DNA of 64,000 nucleotides from Pseudooctadecabacter jejudonensis (GTDB taxonomy: Bacteria > Pseudomonadota > Alphaproteobacteria > Rhodobacterales > Rhodobacteraceae), in assembly GCF_900172275.1 (NCBI RefSeq), contig NZ_FWFT01000004.1:124001-188000 (forward strand). The letters run 5' to 3'. Positions 25,579-35,580 of the stretch are shown here, piece after piece (positions within the stretch are counted from its first letter, which is position 1; the number at the start of each line of letters is the position of its first letter). The notes under the pieces are model-generated. The model did not search any database. It was given only the letters and a program-made list of their open reading frames with translations, and was not told where the DNA came from. A program made the position numbers and the translations under genes.

Positions 25579-27672
25579 ATGACATCCCCCTCGCCCCTTC
25601 AAATGACCGACGAAGAACAGGCCCTCTTTCGCCTGCTGCGTCAGGTCAATCTGACGCCACGCGCCTCCCAGCGCGACTTGGCGAAGGCCGTGGGCGTGTC
25701 TTTGGGGCGGTTCAACGCACAACTCAAATCCGCCATGACCGACGGTCTCATTCAAACCAGCGACCTCGACGGCACCGATCCAGCCAGTACGGACCGCCGC
25801 AAACGGGTCGCCTACGTTCTCACCCACCGGGGCGCGACAGAACAGGCCCGCCTGACCGATCGCTTCCTCGCCCGTAAATTTGCCGAATACGACGCGCTTC
25901 ATGCGGAACTCACCGGCAGCTCAAGCGGCTATGTTCCGCCCAACAACAGGACCACTTTGATGCAAAACAACCTCGCACCGATCCCTGAACTTTATGTCTC
26001 TTATGACAGCGCCCAGAAACTCAAGGTTGAGGCGGCTGATCTCACCTCCCATGACCTCAGCCCGCGCCAGATCTGCGATCTGGAACTGCTGATGAACGGC
26101 GGCTTCAATCCGCTCAAGGGCTTCCTGTCCGAGGCTGACTACAACAGCGTCGTCGATACCATGCGTCTGACCACGGGTGAGTTGTGGCCCATGCCCATCA
26201 CCCTAGATGTGTCCGAAGACTTCGCCGCCTCGCTTGAGATCGGCCAGGATATCGCCCTGCGCGACCAGGAAGGCGTGATCCTTGCCACCATGACCGTCAC
26301 CGACCGGTGGACGCCCAACAAAGCGCACGAGGCCGAACAGGTGTTTGGTGCCGACGACGACGCACATCCTGCCGTGAACTACCTGCACAATCAGGCTGGC
26401 AAAATCTATCTGGGCGGTCCCGTGACTGGCATCCAACAGCCCGTCCACTACGATTTCCGCGCCCGCCGCGACACGCCCAACGAATTGCGCAGCTATTTCC
26501 GCAAAATGGGCTGGCGCAAAGTGGTCGCTTTTCAAACACGCAACCCCCTGCACCGCGCGCATCAGGAACTGACGTTCCGCGCCGCCCGTGAAGCGCAGGC
26601 CAACCTGCTGATCCACCCCGTCGTGGGCCTCACGAAACCAGGCGACGTGGATCATTTCACCCGTGTGCGCTGCTACGAGGCCGTGCTGGACAAATACCCC
26701 CAGTCCACCACCTCCATGTCGCTGCTGAACCTCGCCATGCGCATGGCTGGCCCGCGTGAGGCTGTCTGGCACGGATTGATCCGCAAAAACCACGGCTGCA
26801 CCCACTTCATCGTGGGCCGCGACCACGCGGGCCCCGGCAAAAACTCTGCCGGTGACGATTTTTATGGCCCCTATGATGCGCAGGACCTGTTCCGCGAAAA
26901 TCAGGAGGAAATGGGCATCGAAATGGTCGATTTCAAACACATGGTCTGGGTCGACGAACGCGCGCAATACGAAGCAATTGACGAGATTGAGGACAAGGAC
27001 GAGGTCACGATCCTCAACATCTCCGGCACCGAACTGCGTCGTCGTTTGCAGGAAGGTCTGGAGATCCCCGAATGGTTCTCCTTCCCCGAAGTCGTCAAGG
27101 AACTGCGCCGCACCAAACCGCCACGGTCCAAACAGGGCTTCACCGTCTTCTTCACCGGTTTCTCCGGCTCCGGCAAATCCACCATCGCCAACGCTCTGAT
27201 GGTCAAGCTGATGGAGATGGGCGGCCGTCCCGTGACATTGCTCGATGGGGACATCGTGCGCAAAAATCTGTCGTCGGAATTGGGGTTCAGCAAGGAACAC
27301 CGCGACTTGAACATCCGCCGCATCGGCTACGTCGCATCCGAGATCACCAAGAACGGCGGCATCGCCATTTGTGCGCCCATCGCGCCCTACGCCACCACCC
27401 GCCGCGCGGTGCGTGAAGACATCGAAGGCTTCGGTGCCTTTGTCGAAGTGCACGTCGCAACATCGATCGAAGAATGCGAACGCCGCGACCGCAAAGGCCT
27501 CTATAAGTTGGCACGCGAAGGCAAGATCAAGGAGTTCACGGGTATTTCAGACCCCTACGATGTGCCCGTCGATCCTGAATTGCGGGTCGAAACCGAAAAT
27601 GTGGACGTCGACAACTGCGCCCATCAGGTTCTGCTGAAACTGGAATCCATGGGCCTGATCGCCGCGGAATAA
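25579..27672 (+). CDS. Fusion: MarR-type winged helix + sulfate adenylyltransferase + APS kinase
   Basis: 697 residues in one uninterrupted frame. Residues about 9-110 are a MarR/EPS-associated winged helix: FRLLRQVNLTPRASQRDLAK, AVGVSLGRFNAQLKSAMTDG, YVLTHRGATEQARLTDRFLA. From Met128 (QNNLAPIPELYVSYDSAQKL) it is a complete ATP sulfurylase, with QTRNPLHRAHQ near residue 320 and GRDHAGPGK near 412. From about 520 it is an APS kinase with P-loop GFSGSGKST and LDGDIVRKNLSSELGFS. The enzyme halves make PAPS from sulfate and ATP for reduction or sulfation. Ordinary homologs start at about Met128, which here has AGGA eight bases upstream (ATG 25960), so a short form is possible. Palindromes just upstream suggest autoregulation. 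Confidence 0.93.
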   Translation: MTSPSPLQMTDEEQALFRLLRQVNLTPRASQRDLAKAVGVSLGRFNAQLKSAMTDGLIQTSDLDGTDPASTDRRKRVAYVLTHRGATEQARLTDRFLARKFAEYDALHAELTGSSSGYVPPNNRTTLMQNNLAPIPELYVSYDSAQKLKVEAADLTSHDLSPRQICDLELLMNGGFNPLKGFLSEADYNSVVDTMRLTTGELWPMPITLDVSEDFAASLEIGQDIALRDQEGVILATMTVTDRWTPNKAHEAEQVFGADDDAHPAVNYLHNQAGKIYLGGPVTGIQQPVHYDFRARRDTPNELRSYFRKMGWRKVVAFQTRNPLHRAHQELTFRAAREAQANLLIHPVVGLTKPGDVDHFTRVRCYEAVLDKYPQSTTSMSLLNLAMRMAGPREAVWHGLIRKNHGCTHFIVGRDHAGPGKNSAGDDFYGPYDAQDLFRENQEEMGIEMVDFKHMVWVDERAQYEAIDEIEDKDEVTILNISGTELRRRLQEGLEIPEWFSFPEVVKELRRTKPPRSKQGFTVFFTGFSGSGKSTIANALMVKLMEMGGRPVTLLDGDIVRKNLSSELGFSKEHRDLNIRRIGYVASEITKNGGIAICAPIAPYATTRRAVREDIEGFGAFVEVHVATSIEECERRDRKGLYKLAREGKIKEFTGISDPYDVPVDPELRVETENVDVDNCAHQVLLKLESMGLIAAE

Positions 27673-27696
27673 AGCACCACCCCTCGGCTGACCAAA

Positions 27697-27728
27697 AAAC
27701 GCCCCGCGTCAAACGTGGGGCGTTTTTC
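27697..27728. terminator. Bidirectional terminator, fusion gene / aspartoacylase gene
   Basis: AACGCCCC-GCG-TCAAA-CGT-GGGGCGTT, about 11 pairs with one wobble, flanked by A-run and TTTTTCTT. It serves both convergent genes. Confidence 0.85.
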
Positions 27729-27736
27729 TTGTCGCG

Positions 27737-28777
27737 CTAGATGATCTCGTCCTCGTCAAACAGGGGGGAGGTTTCCAACTGCGCAGCCAACCCCTCCACC
27801 GCGCGTGCAGGATCATCGTGGCGCACCTGCGCCAGATGGAACACGGCATCCCCTTCGTTGACGACGGGCATAACAGCCCGTCCAATGATAATGCCCCCAT
27901 CTGGGGCGACCATTTCAACATCTTGTGCGCCAAAAGGGTCTGAGACGGCGGCGATCACCTCGCCCGCTTCAACCACGTCGCCATCGCCGCGATAGGTGCG
28001 CAACAGCCCGCCTGCCGGGGCGCGCAACCAGCGGCTGGATTGGCACACCAACGGCGCAACCCGCGCCTTGGCGATGCCCTTTGCGGGCAACATCCCCAGA
28101 TGTCTCAAAACACGCAGAATGCCCGCTACGCCCGCGCGTGCCGCCATTTCATCAAACCGCAACCCCTCGCCCGCCTCATACAGCAACACATCGACGCCGG
28201 CCTCTTTGGCCTCCGCACGCAGAGATCCGTCGCGCAACGGGGACGTCAGGATCACAGGGGCGCCAAACACAGCCGCCAACTCACGCGTCCGCTCATTGTC
28301 AGGCGAAATCCGCAACTGCGGCAGGTTGGTCCGGTGGATCGCCGCGGAATGCAGGTCAATCCCCAGATCACACCGCCGCACCACCTGATCCAGAAAAATT
28401 CCGGCGAGCCTTGACGCCAAAGACCCGGACGCCGACCCCGGAAACGACCGGTTCAAATCCCGCCGGTCCGGCAAATATCGGCTGCGGTTGTGAAACCCGA
28501 AAGCATTCACAATGGGCACCACCATCAACGTGCCCCGCAGGTTCTCCAAAAGGCCCGATTGCAACAGCCGCCGCGCAACCTCAACGCCCATCACCTCATC
28601 GCCATGAACGGCGGCGCTGACAAACACCGTCGGCCCCGGTTTGCGCCCATGGATGACATGCACCCTAAGACTGACCGGAGTGTGATCCGACAACAAAGAC
28701 ACAGGGACATCAACCGTGCGGCGCGCGCCACCCTCGACGGATTGACCGGAAATTTCAAATGGTCTGCGTGGGGGCAT
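27737..28777 (-). CDS. Succinylglutamate desuccinylase/aspartoacylase-like zinc hydrolase
   Basis: 346 residues, M14-related fold. Zinc ligands are visible as HGDE (VSAAVHGDEVMGVEVARRLL) and His in LGIDLHSAAIHRTNLPQL; the substrate-binding Arg-rich NRSRYLPDRRDLNRSFPG matches the family. The C-terminal part has a barrel-sandwich look (GDVVEAGEVIAAVSDPFGA). Such proteins deacylate small N-acyl amino acids or related compounds, but the substrate is unknown; related members sit with ectoine and other uptake genes, which are absent here. It is convergent with the fusion gene. Confidence 0.88.
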   Translation of the reverse strand: MPPRRPFEISGQSVEGGARRTVDVPVSLLSDHTPVSLRVHVIHGRKPGPTVFVSAAVHGDEVMGVEVARRLLQSGLLENLRGTLMVVPIVNAFGFHNRSRYLPDRRDLNRSFPGSASGSLASRLAGIFLDQVVRRCDLGIDLHSAAIHRTNLPQLRISPDNERTRELAAVFGAPVILTSPLRDGSLRAEAKEAGVDVLLYEAGEGLRFDEMAARAGVAGILRVLRHLGMLPAKGIAKARVAPLVCQSSRWLRAPAGGLLRTYRGDGDVVEAGEVIAAVSDPFGAQDVEMVAPDGGIIIGRAVMPVVNEGDAVFHLAQVRHDDPARAVEGLAAQLETSPLFDEDEII

Positions 28778-28827
28778 GATCGTATCCTTCTGCCCGCCAC
28801 ATTCGCGAATCTGAGAGGCCGCGCAAC

Positions 28828-28849
28828 TCTAAAATTCCGGAATTTTAGA
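28828..28849. repeat. AAAATTC palindrome, copy 3 (six bases after DUF1150 stop)
   Basis: Perfect 22-bp palindrome, half TCTAAAATTCC. It lies between the DUF1150 stop and the aspartoacylase start and may fold at the transcript end. Confidence 0.65.
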
Positions 28850-28855
28850 TCCGGC

Positions 28856-29080
28856 CTAATGCACCGTCACCGGCATCATGTCATTCTGTCGCGCCAGAAC
28901 AAATGCCATCTCCCGTTCGGCCACCAACGCCAGCTGTTGGCCCGCGCTGTCATGCACGGCAAACAATTCCTCACGGTCGCCTGCGGCCTCTTGCACATCG
29001 CTGGGCAAATCTGCGACGGCCACGGATTTTACGTAAACCACGCGGTCACCCATTTCTGAGAAATCAAATTTCGTGTCCAT
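28856..29080 (-). CDS. DUF1150 family protein, partner of Hsp20
   Basis: 74 residues, starting MDTKFDFSEMGDRVVYVKSV. The pattern VYVKSVAVADLP, ELFAVHDSAGQQLALVAERE and MAFVLARQNDMMPVTVH is the DUF1150 family, which in alphaproteobacteria is almost always encoded after a small heat-shock protein. It starts four bases after the hsp20 stop, so it is in the same heat-shock transcript. Biochemical function unknown. Confidence 0.92.
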   Translation of the reverse strand: MDTKFDFSEMGDRVVYVKSVAVADLPSDVQEAAGDREELFAVHDSAGQQLALVAEREMAFVLARQNDMMPVTVH

Positions 29081-29084
29081 GATA

Positions 29085-29498
29085 TCACCCTTTCCGAATA
29101 TTGATCGTTTGCACCACGGTCTCCGGCACGGACCGGCTCAGATCCACGTGCAACAGACCATTTTCCATCGTCGCGTCACCCACATCGACCCCTTCGGCCA
29201 ACACAAAAGACCGTTGGAACTGCCGCGCGGCTATTCCGCGATGCAAGAACACACGGCCCTCGCTGTCGTCAGACTGGCGCCCACGGATGACCAACTGGTT
29301 ATCCTCAACGGTGATGGACAGATCTTGTTCCGAAAAACCCGCCACGGCCAAGGTGATCCGATACGACGTCTGTGACGTCTGTTCGATATTGTAAGGGGGA
29401 TAGCCTTCGTTGCCGGATTTGGCGGTGCGTTCCACCAGCCGCTCCAGCTCCTCAAAGCCAAGAAGGAACGGATGCGTTCCCAAAGTCAATTTCGTCAT
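29085..29498 (-). CDS. Hsp20/alpha-crystallin small heat-shock chaperone
   Basis: 137 residues, MTKLTLGTHPFLLGFEELER. The alpha-crystallin domain spans about residues 30-125: YPPYNIEQTSQTSYRITLAV, AGFSEQDLSITVEDNQLVIR, FLHRGIAARQFQRSFVLAEG and the conserved ENGLLHVDLSR. ATG at 29498 follows AAGGA. IbpA-like proteins hold denatured clients for DnaK/ClpB. A heat-shock-type promoter lies about 67-95 bases upstream, and DUF1150 follows directly. Confidence 0.94.
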   Translation of the reverse strand: MTKLTLGTHPFLLGFEELERLVERTAKSGNEGYPPYNIEQTSQTSYRITLAVAGFSEQDLSITVEDNQLVIRGRQSDDSEGRVFLHRGIAARQFQRSFVLAEGVDVGDATMENGLLHVDLSRSVPETVVQTINIRKG

Positions 29499-29564
29499 GC
29501 GACACGTCCTTATCGTAAGCGACATCTCAATCCGTGACCCCAATGCGCGGCGATCACGTAAAAA

Positions 29565-29593
29565 ATATGGGGTCCACTTCGGTCTCTTGCAAG
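29565..29593 (-). promoter_or_regulatory. Predicted RpoH (sigma32) promoter of hsp20-DUF1150
   Basis: Minus strand: CTTGCAA, 14-bp spacer, CCCCATATTT. This matches the RpoH consensus CTTGAAA / CCCCATNT closely, and the gene is a heat-shock gene. Confidence 0.75.
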
Positions 29594-29662
29594 TCCCATT
29601 CACCGGTTTTGCTTTGTGAAACGCGACCAAGCCCCTACATTCAAGGTTCACCGCAGCAACGC

Positions 29663-29893
29663 ATGGGATTCGCCGTGAACAGCACCGCCCGCATGGAACA
29701 GCTTGAGGTTTTGCGCATCGAACTGGGCGTTCTGCGTCAGGAGCACCGCGACCTTGACGACGCCATCCGCGCGCTTGAGGACACTGGCACCGCCGACATG
29801 CTGACGGTCAAACGTCTCAAAAAGCAAAAACTGGCCCTCAAAGACCGCATCAGCGTGCTTGAGGATCGCACAACGCCGGATATCATCGCCTGA
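29663..29893 (+). CDS. DUF465 (YdcH-like) coiled-coil protein
   Basis: About 76 residues. The typical DUF465 helix pair is present: LRIELGVLRQEHRDLDDAIR and LTVKRLKKQKLALKDRISVL, with the conserved HRDLD and KRLKKQKL blocks. The start is ambiguous: ATG 29663, GTG 29675 (ATGGGA would be its ribosome site) or ATG 29693. Function unknown; family members are small cytoplasmic helical hairpins. It precedes purE by 118 bp and is probably separate. Confidence 0.85.
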   Translation: MGFAVNSTARMEQLEVLRIELGVLRQEHRDLDDAIRALEDTGTADMLTVKRLKKQKLALKDRISVLEDRTTPDIIA

Positions 29894-30010
29894 CCGTCAG
29901 CCGCGTTCGGCCCCCGCCCAAAAGCCCCCCACCCGAACGCCCCAGCGTTGCACCCGTCCCCCACCCCGCTATAAAGCCGCCCTAAAGGCACCGCTTGAAA
30001 GGCGAACGAT

Positions 30011-30496
30011 ATGACACCACCCGTCGGCATCATCATGGGCAGCCAGTCCGATTGGTCCACCATGAGAGAGGCGGCCACCCTGCTGGATGAGCTTGGCATC
30101 GCCTACGAATCCCGCATCGTATCCGCCCACCGCACGCCCGACCGCTTGTGGTCCTACGGCAAGGAAGCCGCGGGCCGTGGCTTGCAGGTCATCATCGCAG
30201 GCGCCGGGGGGGCCGCACACTTGCCCGGCATGATGGCCTCCAAAACCAGGCTGCCCGTCATTGGCGTCCCCGTGCAGACCAAGGCGCTCTCTGGCGTCGA
30301 CAGCCTTTATTCCATCGTGCAGATGCCCAAAGGCTTCCCCGTGGCCACCATGGCCATCGGTGCTGCCGGGGCCGCCAACGCAGCCCTCATGGCGGCAGGC
30401 ATTCTTGCCCTGCAAGACGACGCCCTGGCCGCGCGGCTTGACGCCTGGCGCGATGCGCTCTCCGCCTCCATCCCAGAAAGCCCGACAGATGAGTGA
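30011..30496 (+). CDS. purE: PurE, N5-carboxyaminoimidazole ribonucleotide mutase
   Basis: 161 residues, class I PurE. The family blocks are [20 protein letters not shown], the catalytic His in [32 protein letters not shown], and [20 protein letters not shown]. It converts N5-CAIR from PurK to CAIR in purine synthesis. AAAGGCG precedes the ATG. purK overlaps its end by eight bases, so both are co-translated. Confidence 0.97.
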   Translation: MTPPVGIIMGSQSDWSTMREAATLLDELGIAYESRIVSAHRTPDRLWSYGKEAAGRGLQVIIAGAGGAAHLPGMMASKTRLPVIGVPVQTKALSGVDSLYSIVQMPKGFPVATMAIGAAGAANAALMAAGILALQDDALAARLDAWRDALSASIPESPTDE

Positions 30497-31577
30497 AGCC
30501 TCAAACACCGCTCCGTTGAAAACCGGTGCCACCATCGGCATCCTAGGCGGCGGCCAGCTGGGCCGCATGTTGTCCGTGGCCGCCGCACGGCTCGGGTTCA
30601 AGACCTGCATCTATGAACCCGGCGGCGATTGTCCGGCCTCCCACGTGGCCAATTACCACTTCCAAAAGGACTACGCCGACACCGACGCCCTGACCCAATT
30701 CGCCCAAAGCTGTGATGTCGTCACCTATGAGTTCGAAAACATCCCCGCAGAGGCTCTGGACACGATAGAGGCCCACGCCCCCATCCACCCCAACCGCGAC
30801 GCCCTCACCACATCCCAGGACCGTTTTCTGGAAAAGAATTTCCTGACACGGATCGGCCTGCAAACCGCACCCTATGCCGCCGTGGACGATGCCGAGGGCC
30901 TGCAACTGGCCATCGACCAGATCGGCACTCCCGCGATCCTGAAAACCCGTCGGCTGGGGTATGACGGCAAAGGTCAGGCGCGGCTGATGTCGCCCGACGA
31001 TGCGGATCAGGCTTTGGCCGACATGGCCGGCGCACCTGCGATCCTAGAAGGCTTCATCGACTTCTCACATGAGGTCTCCGTCATCGGCACCCGCAGTCTG
31101 GACGGCGCCGTCAGCTGTTTTGACCCCGGCGAAAACGTCCATCGGAACGGCATCCTGCACACAACGACCGTGCCCGCCAAACTCACGCCCTCCCAGCGCA
31201 CCGACGCTGTGCTGCTGACCGCAAACATCATGGGCGCGCTGAATTATGTCGGCACAATGGGGGTTGAGCTTTTCGTGACACCGCAAGGTTTGATCGTCAA
31301 CGAAATCGCCCCCCGCGTCCACAATTCCGGTCACTGGACGCAAAGCGGCTGCGCCATCGACCAGTTCGAACAACACATTCGCGCCATCGCAGGCTGGCCC
31401 TTGGGCGACGGATCGCGCCATTCGAACGTGGTGATGGAAAACCTGATCGGCGATGACGTCGACCGCATCCCCGACATCGCCAAGACAAACACAGCGATCC
31501 ATTTGTATGGGAAGGCCGAGGCCAAAAAGGGCCGCAAAATGGGCCACATCAACACCGTCACCGGCCCCGCCACATAA
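30489..31577 (+). CDS. purK: PurK, N5-carboxyaminoimidazole ribonucleotide synthase
   Basis: 362 residues, ATP-grasp fold. [20 protein letters not shown] at the N-terminus, [54 protein letters not shown] and [17 protein letters not shown] are all hallmark blocks. It carboxylates AIR with bicarbonate and ATP. ATG at 30489 lies within the last codons of purE. An element of the 3' family follows after about 150 bases but in the opposite orientation, so it belongs to the facing gene. Confidence 0.97.
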   Translation: MSEASNTAPLKTGATIGILGGGQLGRMLSVAAARLGFKTCIYEPGGDCPASHVANYHFQKDYADTDALTQFAQSCDVVTYEFENIPAEALDTIEAHAPIHPNRDALTTSQDRFLEKNFLTRIGLQTAPYAAVDDAEGLQLAIDQIGTPAILKTRRLGYDGKGQARLMSPDDADQALADMAGAPAILEGFIDFSHEVSVIGTRSLDGAVSCFDPGENVHRNGILHTTTVPAKLTPSQRTDAVLLTANIMGALNYVGTMGVELFVTPQGLIVNEIAPRVHNSGHWTQSGCAIDQFEQHIRAIAGWPLGDGSRHSNVVMENLIGDDVDRIPDIAKTNTAIHLYGKAEAKKGRKMGHINTVTGPAT

Positions 31578-31723
31578 AACGCGCGCACCTTCGACACGGC
31601 CAAATTCGTTTGTTCTGAGCCCGCAGCTAGGCAGCTCGGGCCTCCAACCACACGCGCGTCATCAATCCCCCGGATCAATTCCAAGACGGCACGGGTCTCC
31701 AACCAGTCTCGCCTATCGGCTCG

Positions 31724-31793
31724 AATTCTTTGGGTCGAAAATACCTCGGGGGAGGCGCTCCGCGCCGGGGGCAGCGCCCCCTCCCACATCGCA
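31724..31793 (-). repeat. Dispersed 3' element, copy 6 with GC-rich hairpin
   Basis: Minus strand: GGCGCGGAGCGCC hairpin, then CTCCCCCGAGGTATTTTCGA and CCCAAAG. It begins three bases after the stop of the lipase-like gene and matches copy 3 over the whole hairpin and tail. Confidence 0.65.
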
Positions 31794-31795
31794 GC

Positions 31796-32530
31796 CTATT
31801 GCAACCCGAACATGACCCCACCCAAGGTCAAATCAGGGTCAAACGCTCCGGTCTCGATAAAGGTCATGGCCTGACGCATCACCAGCGGATTGTTCATCAT
31901 AAATGTATGCGTCACCGGCAGAACCAAATGATCCGTCATGCCGTCCAACCGTGTGCTCTCCACCGACACTTTGCCATCATCCGGCCCCTCGATCAGACTT
32001 GAATAATAGGCGTTCAAGGTCCGATCGCCCGCAATGATGCCCAATTCGGACCCGGGCCAAGGCAGGCTCAGTGGCGCGCCGCGATCGTCCGCCTCCTCAA
32101 CTCCAAGCTCCATCCCCGCAGGGCCATTGACCCAGACAAACGGGTCCAAATCCCCGAAAATGTCGACCAGCTCAGACCCCCCGTTGGGCGGCCCCAACAT
32201 CACCACGCGCCCCAAGTTTTCGGGCACCTCTTGCGCCAGATAGACCCGCACCAAAATGCCGCCCATGGAATGCGTGATGAAATGCACCCGTCGTGCCCCA
32301 CAGGCTGCGACGGCCTGGGGCACATTTTGCTGCACCAATGTCTCAATATCAGCCGACGTCGACGGATAGCCCTCGTTGACCACCAGATACCCCTCCAGCT
32401 CCAGCAACTCCTCCAAGGGCACAAACGAAGTCTCCGTGCGCGCCAAGCCATGCAGCAACACAACACAGTCCTCGGCCAAAGCCGCCACAGGGGTGAAGAT
32501 CAGCCAAAAGGCCAGAAAAAATCGTCTCAT
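31796..32530 (-). CDS. Secreted alpha/beta-hydrolase, lipase-like
   Basis: 244 residues from ATG 32530 ([20 protein letters not shown]), a clear Sec signal peptide; the longer frame is rejected. The mature part begins [16 protein letters not shown] and has the nucleophile elbow HSMGG ([15 protein letters not shown]) and an oxyanion HG motif. A catalytic His is probably in [14 protein letters not shown]. It is likely a periplasmic esterase or lipase; the substrate is unknown. It is divergent from the Nudix gene. Confidence 0.88.
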   Translation of the reverse strand: MRRFFLAFWLIFTPVAALAEDCVVLLHGLARTETSFVPLEELLELEGYLVVNEGYPSTSADIETLVQQNVPQAVAACGARRVHFITHSMGGILVRVYLAQEVPENLGRVVMLGPPNGGSELVDIFGDLDPFVWVNGPAGMELGVEEADDRGAPLSLPWPGSELGIIAGDRTLNAYYSSLIEGPDDGKVSVESTRLDGMTDHLVLPVTHTFMMNNPLVMRQAMTFIETGAFDPDLTLGGVMFGLQ

Positions 32531-32609
32531 ATGGCGTAGATAGTACCCGCTTGACCAAAGCGTAAGGTCAGGCTTGCCTGACCTGGCGGAAAAGCTGCAA
32601 ACTGCGGGC

Positions 32610-33056
32610 ATGTCTCGTCCCATCCGCCTCGCCGCACGTGGCATCGTGCTACACGACACGCGTTTGCTTTTGGTAAACGCTTACGGCAATCGCACGGATC
32701 TGTGGTGCGCGCCGGGCGGCGGGGCCGAGGCGCACGCCAGCTTGCCCGAAAACCTCGCCCGCGAAATTCACGAAGAAACCGGCCTCACGGTTACCGTCGG
32801 CGCGCCGTGTCTGGTCAATGAATTTCACGATCCTGACCACGACTATCATCAGGTTGAAGTGTTCTTTCGATGCACGCTCATCTCAGGCACCTTGGATCCG
32901 GCATGGCAGGATCCCGAACAGATTGTCAAACACAGACGCTGGGTGTCGCGGGCCGAAATGGGAACGATGACCGTGCGCCCCAAATCCCTGGCCGCCGTCG
33001 CTTGGCGCGACGCAGACGCGCCCACCTATGATCCACTCGAACGCATCCTGCCCTAA
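32610..33056 (+). CDS. Nudix hydrolase
   Basis: 148 residues from ATG 32610 ([20 protein letters not shown]); a TTG at 32574 would add 12. It has the Nudix fold blocks [20 protein letters not shown] and REIHEETGL. The box fits G-x5-E-x7-REUXEEXGU except that the first Glu is Ala, while the REUXEE metal site is intact. Nudix enzymes cleave nucleoside diphosphates linked to another moiety; the substrate is unknown. An AAAATTC palindrome overlaps its stop codon. Confidence 0.88.
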   Translation: MSRPIRLAARGIVLHDTRLLLVNAYGNRTDLWCAPGGGAEAHASLPENLAREIHEETGLTVTVGAPCLVNEFHDPDHDYHQVEVFFRCTLISGTLDPAWQDPEQIVKHRRWVSRAEMGTMTVRPKSLAAVAWRDADAPTYDPLERILP

Positions 33057-33073
33057 AATTCCGGAATTTTAGG
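33052..33073. repeat. AAAATTC palindrome, copy 4 (overlaps Nudix stop)
   Basis: Perfect 22-bp palindrome, half CCTAAAATTCC; TAA of the Nudix gene is inside the left arm. Confidence 0.75.
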
Positions 33074-33076
33074 ACC

Positions 33077-33100
33077 CGCCAAAATTCCGGAATTTTGGCG
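33077..33100. repeat. AAAATTC palindrome, copy 5
   Basis: Perfect 24-bp palindrome, half CGCCAAAATTCC, three bases after copy 4. The two share the core but have different flanks with compensating changes. Confidence 0.75.
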
Positions 33101-33160
33101 ACGCAGCAAAAAGGACGACCCGATGGGCCGCCCGTGCCGGGTCTCGTCACAGATAGAATT

Positions 33161-33475
33161 CAAGGCTCTCATCGTTCCTACGGAACGACTGCCGCCCCAA
33201 CAAACAAAGGGCGGCCTCAAAAGACCGCCCCCGTTTTGCTTCGCAAGTCCGGTCAAGGCTCTCATCGTTCCTGCGGAACGACTGCCGCCCTAAAAAACAA
33301 AGGGCGGCCTCAAAAGACCGCCCCCGTTTTGCTTCGCAAGTCCGGTCAAGGCTCTCATCGTTCCTGCGGAACGACTGCCGCCCTAAAAAACAAAGGGCGG
33401 CCTTAAAAGACCGCCCCCGTTTTGCTTCGCAAGTCCGGTCAAGGCTCTCATCGTTCCTGCGGAACGACTGCCGCC
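33161..33475. repeat. 93-bp tandem cassettes (three full copies plus one partial) with terminator hairpins
   Basis: Units begin at 33161, 33254, 33347 and 33440 (partial, 36 bp) with only a few base differences. Each full unit has CGTTCC-TG/TA-CGGAACG and a GGGCGG ... CCGCCC hairpin. On the plus strand the latter is followed by CCGTTTT, on the minus strand by TTTGTTTTTTA, so each is a bidirectional terminator between the convergent Nudix gene and groEL. Confidence 0.85.
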
Positions 33476-33486
33476 TTGCTGCGGAC

Positions 33487-33510
33487 GTCGAAACGCGATC
33501 GCGTTTCGAC
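33487..33510. repeat. 24-bp perfect palindrome abutting the groEL stop
   Basis: Half GTCGAAACGCGA; the centre is GCGATCGC. It touches the groEL stop codon, so the mRNA end can fold into a 12-bp stem. Confidence 0.85.
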
Positions 33511-35172
<1,662 letters not shown>

Positions 35173-35204
35173 TTAGATGTTATGCGTGTTTCGGGGGCGT
35201 CCGC

Positions 35205-35492
35205 TTAGGACAGCTTGCCCAGAATGTCGCTTTCTTTCATGATCAACAGCTCTTCGCCGTCCACGGTCACTTCGGTGCCGGACCACTTGCCAAACAAGAT
35301 GCGGTCGCCAGCGGCCACAGCCATTGCGATCAATTCGCCGTTGTCTTTGCGCGCGCCTTCGCCCACTGCAACAACTTCGCCTTCAGACGGCTTTTCTTTT
35401 GCGGTGTCAGGGATGATCAGGCCGCCAGCGGTCTTTTCTTCGCTCTCTACGCGGCGAACCAGCACGCGGTCATGAAGCGGTGTAAAAGCCAT
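35205..35492 (-). CDS. groES: GroES, co-chaperonin
   Basis: 95 residues, [20 protein letters not shown]. The mobile loop [20 protein letters not shown] and the C-terminal [16 protein letters not shown]-type ending are conserved. It caps GroEL. AGGAGC precedes the ATG. It is the first gene of groESL. Confidence 0.99.
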   Translation of the reverse strand: MAFTPLHDRVLVRRVESEEKTAGGLIIPDTAKEKPSEGEVVAVGEGARKDNGELIAMAVAAGDRILFGKWSGTEVTVDGEELLIMKESDILGKLS

Positions 35493-35546
35493 GTCAGTAG
35501 CTCCTTAGCTTATAATTTCAGGTTGACCCACCCTCCCGGCGAGCCG

Positions 35547-35573
35547 TTATCACTCACTCATGGCGAGTGCTAA
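35547..35573 (-). promoter_or_regulatory. CIRCE element (HrcA operator) of groESL
   Basis: TTATCACTC-N9-GAGTGCTAA, one mismatch to the TTAGCACTC-N9-GAGTGCTAA consensus. It lies at the predicted transcript start, 55 bases before groES, implying HrcA repression. Confidence 0.95.
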
Positions 35574-35580
35574 CGGCGGA

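Larger units (their letters stand above)
33101..33510. other. Intergenic region between Nudix gene and groEL
   Basis: Holds the tandem 93-bp cassettes and the palindrome next to the groEL stop. Open frames that cross the repeats are artefacts of the repeat unit being a multiple of three. Confidence 0.7.

Noticed and set aside
28445-28475. T-loop-like GGTTCAAATCCCGCC considered as a tRNA
   Set aside because: It lies inside the aspartoacylase-like coding region and no acceptor or anticodon arm can be folded around it.
33095-33406. 104-codon plus-strand frame across the 93-bp repeats
   Set aside because: The frame stays open only because 93 is a multiple of three; the sequence is explained by hairpins and shows no start signal.
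33161-33475. Repeats considered as a CRISPR array
   Set aside because: The 93-bp units are contiguous and near identical with no variable spacers, and no cas gene is present. They are terminator cassettes.
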